This document shows, in pieces, positions 63,224-64,000 of a stretch of DNA of 64,000 nt. Source of the stretch: Oscillibacter valericigenes (GTDB taxonomy: Bacteria > Bacillota > Clostridia > Oscillospirales > Oscillospiraceae); the NCBI RefSeq assembly GCF_021531915.1, contig NZ_JAFBIV010000003.1, positions 186,001 through 250,000 on the forward strand, given 5' to 3'. Within the stretch, counting starts at the first letter, position 1. Each line of letters opens with the position of its first letter. The notes beneath the pieces were generated by a model. The model was not told where the DNA came from. It saw only the letters and a program-made list of their open reading frames with translations, and did not search any database. The translations under genes and the position numbers were made by a program.

Positions 63224-64000
63224 ACCGGTATGGGGAAATGATGGAGCGCCTGCCTGTCCCCGAGGACCAGGCGGAGCGGCTGAAGGCCCGGGTGCTGGCA
63301 GCGGAGCCGGAGAAAAAGCGGCGTGCCTACCGCCCCCGGAGCTTTGCGAAAAAAGTGCTGCTGGCAGCGGCGCTGGTGGTGCTGCTGGCAGCGACTGCGG
63401 GCACGGCGGCGGAACTGGTCCCGTGGGACGCCTTGTTTACAGAGCGGTTCGGCGCCGGAGCGGCAGATTCCCCGGCGGCAGAGGACGTGTTTCAGAATGT
63501 GGGCGTCACCTCCGTCTGCGGCGATGTGACCCTGACGGTGCGGCAGGCACTGGGGGACGAAAAGACACTGTATCTTCTGCTGGATTATCACCTGCCGGAG
63601 AGCGTGGATATGGAGATGGTACAGGTGGCCTGGAAGGAGCGTAACGGTCCGCTCAGCAATGTGCGGCTGTACAGCGGGGCTGTGGACTGGGCGGATATCC
63701 AAGGCATGAGCAGCCGGGAAGCCATGCGCACTCTGGCGGGAGAGGATCTGGGTTTTTCCGGCAGTGTGGAGACCGTGGAGTTTGACGCGGACAGCCGGAC
63801 CGTGACCATGCTGGCGATCTGCTCCTTTTCGGACAAGGTACCCCTGGGGAAGCCTGTGACCGTGCTGGTCTGGGAGCCCTCCGTGGAATGGAAGGGAGAA
63901 TGGGTAGACCTGACGGACCATGCGGCTGTCATTACCTTCCAGCCATCCTACACGGCCCGGGCAAAGGAAGGGCAAAAGCGGAAGGACGGCGTGACGTATA
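63220..64000 (+). CDS. DUF4179-type anti-sigma factor, 3' end outside window
   Basis: About 260 residues are visible before the window ends. The N-terminal 40 residues are cytoplasmic and charged (ERLPVPEDQAERLKARVLAA), then one membrane segment (about 45-65, VLLAAALVVLLAATAGTAAEL) and a long outer domain with the DUF4179 pattern (VTLTVRQALGDEKTLYLLLDYHLPE). Such proteins accompany ECF sigma factors and are presumed to hold them at the membrane. The ATG at 63220 overlaps the sigma stop (ATGA). No zinc finger is visible in the N-terminal part, unlike the anti-sigma factor at 14.8 kb. Confidence 0.85.
   Translation, partial: MNRYGEMMERLPVPEDQAERLKARVLAAEPEKKRRAYRPRSFAKKVLLAAALVVLLAATAGTAAELVPWDALFTERFGAGAADSPAAEDVFQNVGVTSVCGDVTLTVRQALGDEKTLYLLLDYHLPESVDMEMVQVAWKERNGPLSNVRLYSGAVDWADIQGMSSREAMRTLAGEDLGFSGSVETVEFDADSRTVTMLAICSFSDKVPLGKPVTVLVWEPSVEWKGEWVDLTDHAAVITFQPSYTARAKEGQKRKDGVTY

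Overview
The window looks like chromosomal DNA of a GC-rich, anaerobic, spore-forming Clostridia species, most likely an Oscillospiraceae gut commensal near Flavonifractor, Lawsonibacter or Intestinimonas. The sequence evidence is gpr and spoIIP (endospore formation), a group-B [FeFe] hydrogenase, superoxide reductase with a flavodiiron protein and rubredoxin (anaerobic oxygen defence), pyruvate phosphate dikinase, and Gram-positive ribosome binding sites and promoters. The species call is inference. I saw no rRNA, tRNA, phage or CRISPR array. Most of the window is ordinary core chromosome.

Layout. 1-5.5 kb: the 3' end of gyrA, a SHOCT protein, a DUF559 gene boxed by inverted repeats, rnhA, nadE and a two-gene ThrE-type exporter. 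5.6-9.2 kb (minus): a barnase/barstar pair, then a metal-efflux operon (ArsR/SmtB regulator, separate HMA protein, P-type ATPase). 9.3-16.4 kb: PaaI thioesterase, a DUF4340 protein with a two-component system, the hydrogenase, and an ECF sigma/anti-sigma pair. 16.4-26 kb: HAD phosphatase, metG, MATE pump, exonuclease III, larA, gpr, rpsT, tatD and its radical SAM partner. 26-36.5 kb: VOC and TauE genes, the rpsF-ssb-rpsR operon, spoIIP, a GH13 glucosidase, an SSS symporter, YczE, GNAT and a YheO-type regulator. 36.5-45.4 kb: ridA, a tryptophanase-type lyase, an NSS amino-acid transporter, a CPA2 antiporter, nfo, an unusual kinase, DUF3842 and an ECF S component. 45.7-51.5 kb (minus): nitroreductase, fprA, superoxide reductase, rubredoxin and ppdK. 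51.9-64 kb: holB-ricT, a HAD phosphatase, a YtrA-type regulator with its ABC transporter, guanine deaminase behind a purine riboswitch, a ZIP transporter, a MoxR-VWA pair and a second sigma/anti-sigma pair cut by the window edge.

Genes that work together. The ridA/lyase/NSS block looks like uptake and beta-elimination of an aromatic amino acid, with RidA clearing the reactive 2-aminoacrylate product and a divergent YheO-type regulator in control. The rubredoxin/superoxide reductase/flavodiiron cluster is a complete route for reducing superoxide and O2 or NO. The guanine riboswitch before guaD is arranged so that guanine should switch its own degradation on. The rest is housekeeping for translation, replication, repair and sporulation.

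The least explained material lies between genes: a DUF559 gene inside about 50-bp terminal inverted repeats plus an 'empty' relative of the element at 17.1 kb; a structured leader before the lyase; paired palindromes repeated downstream of two unrelated genes; and GC-rich repeat fields near 29 kb and 55 kb.
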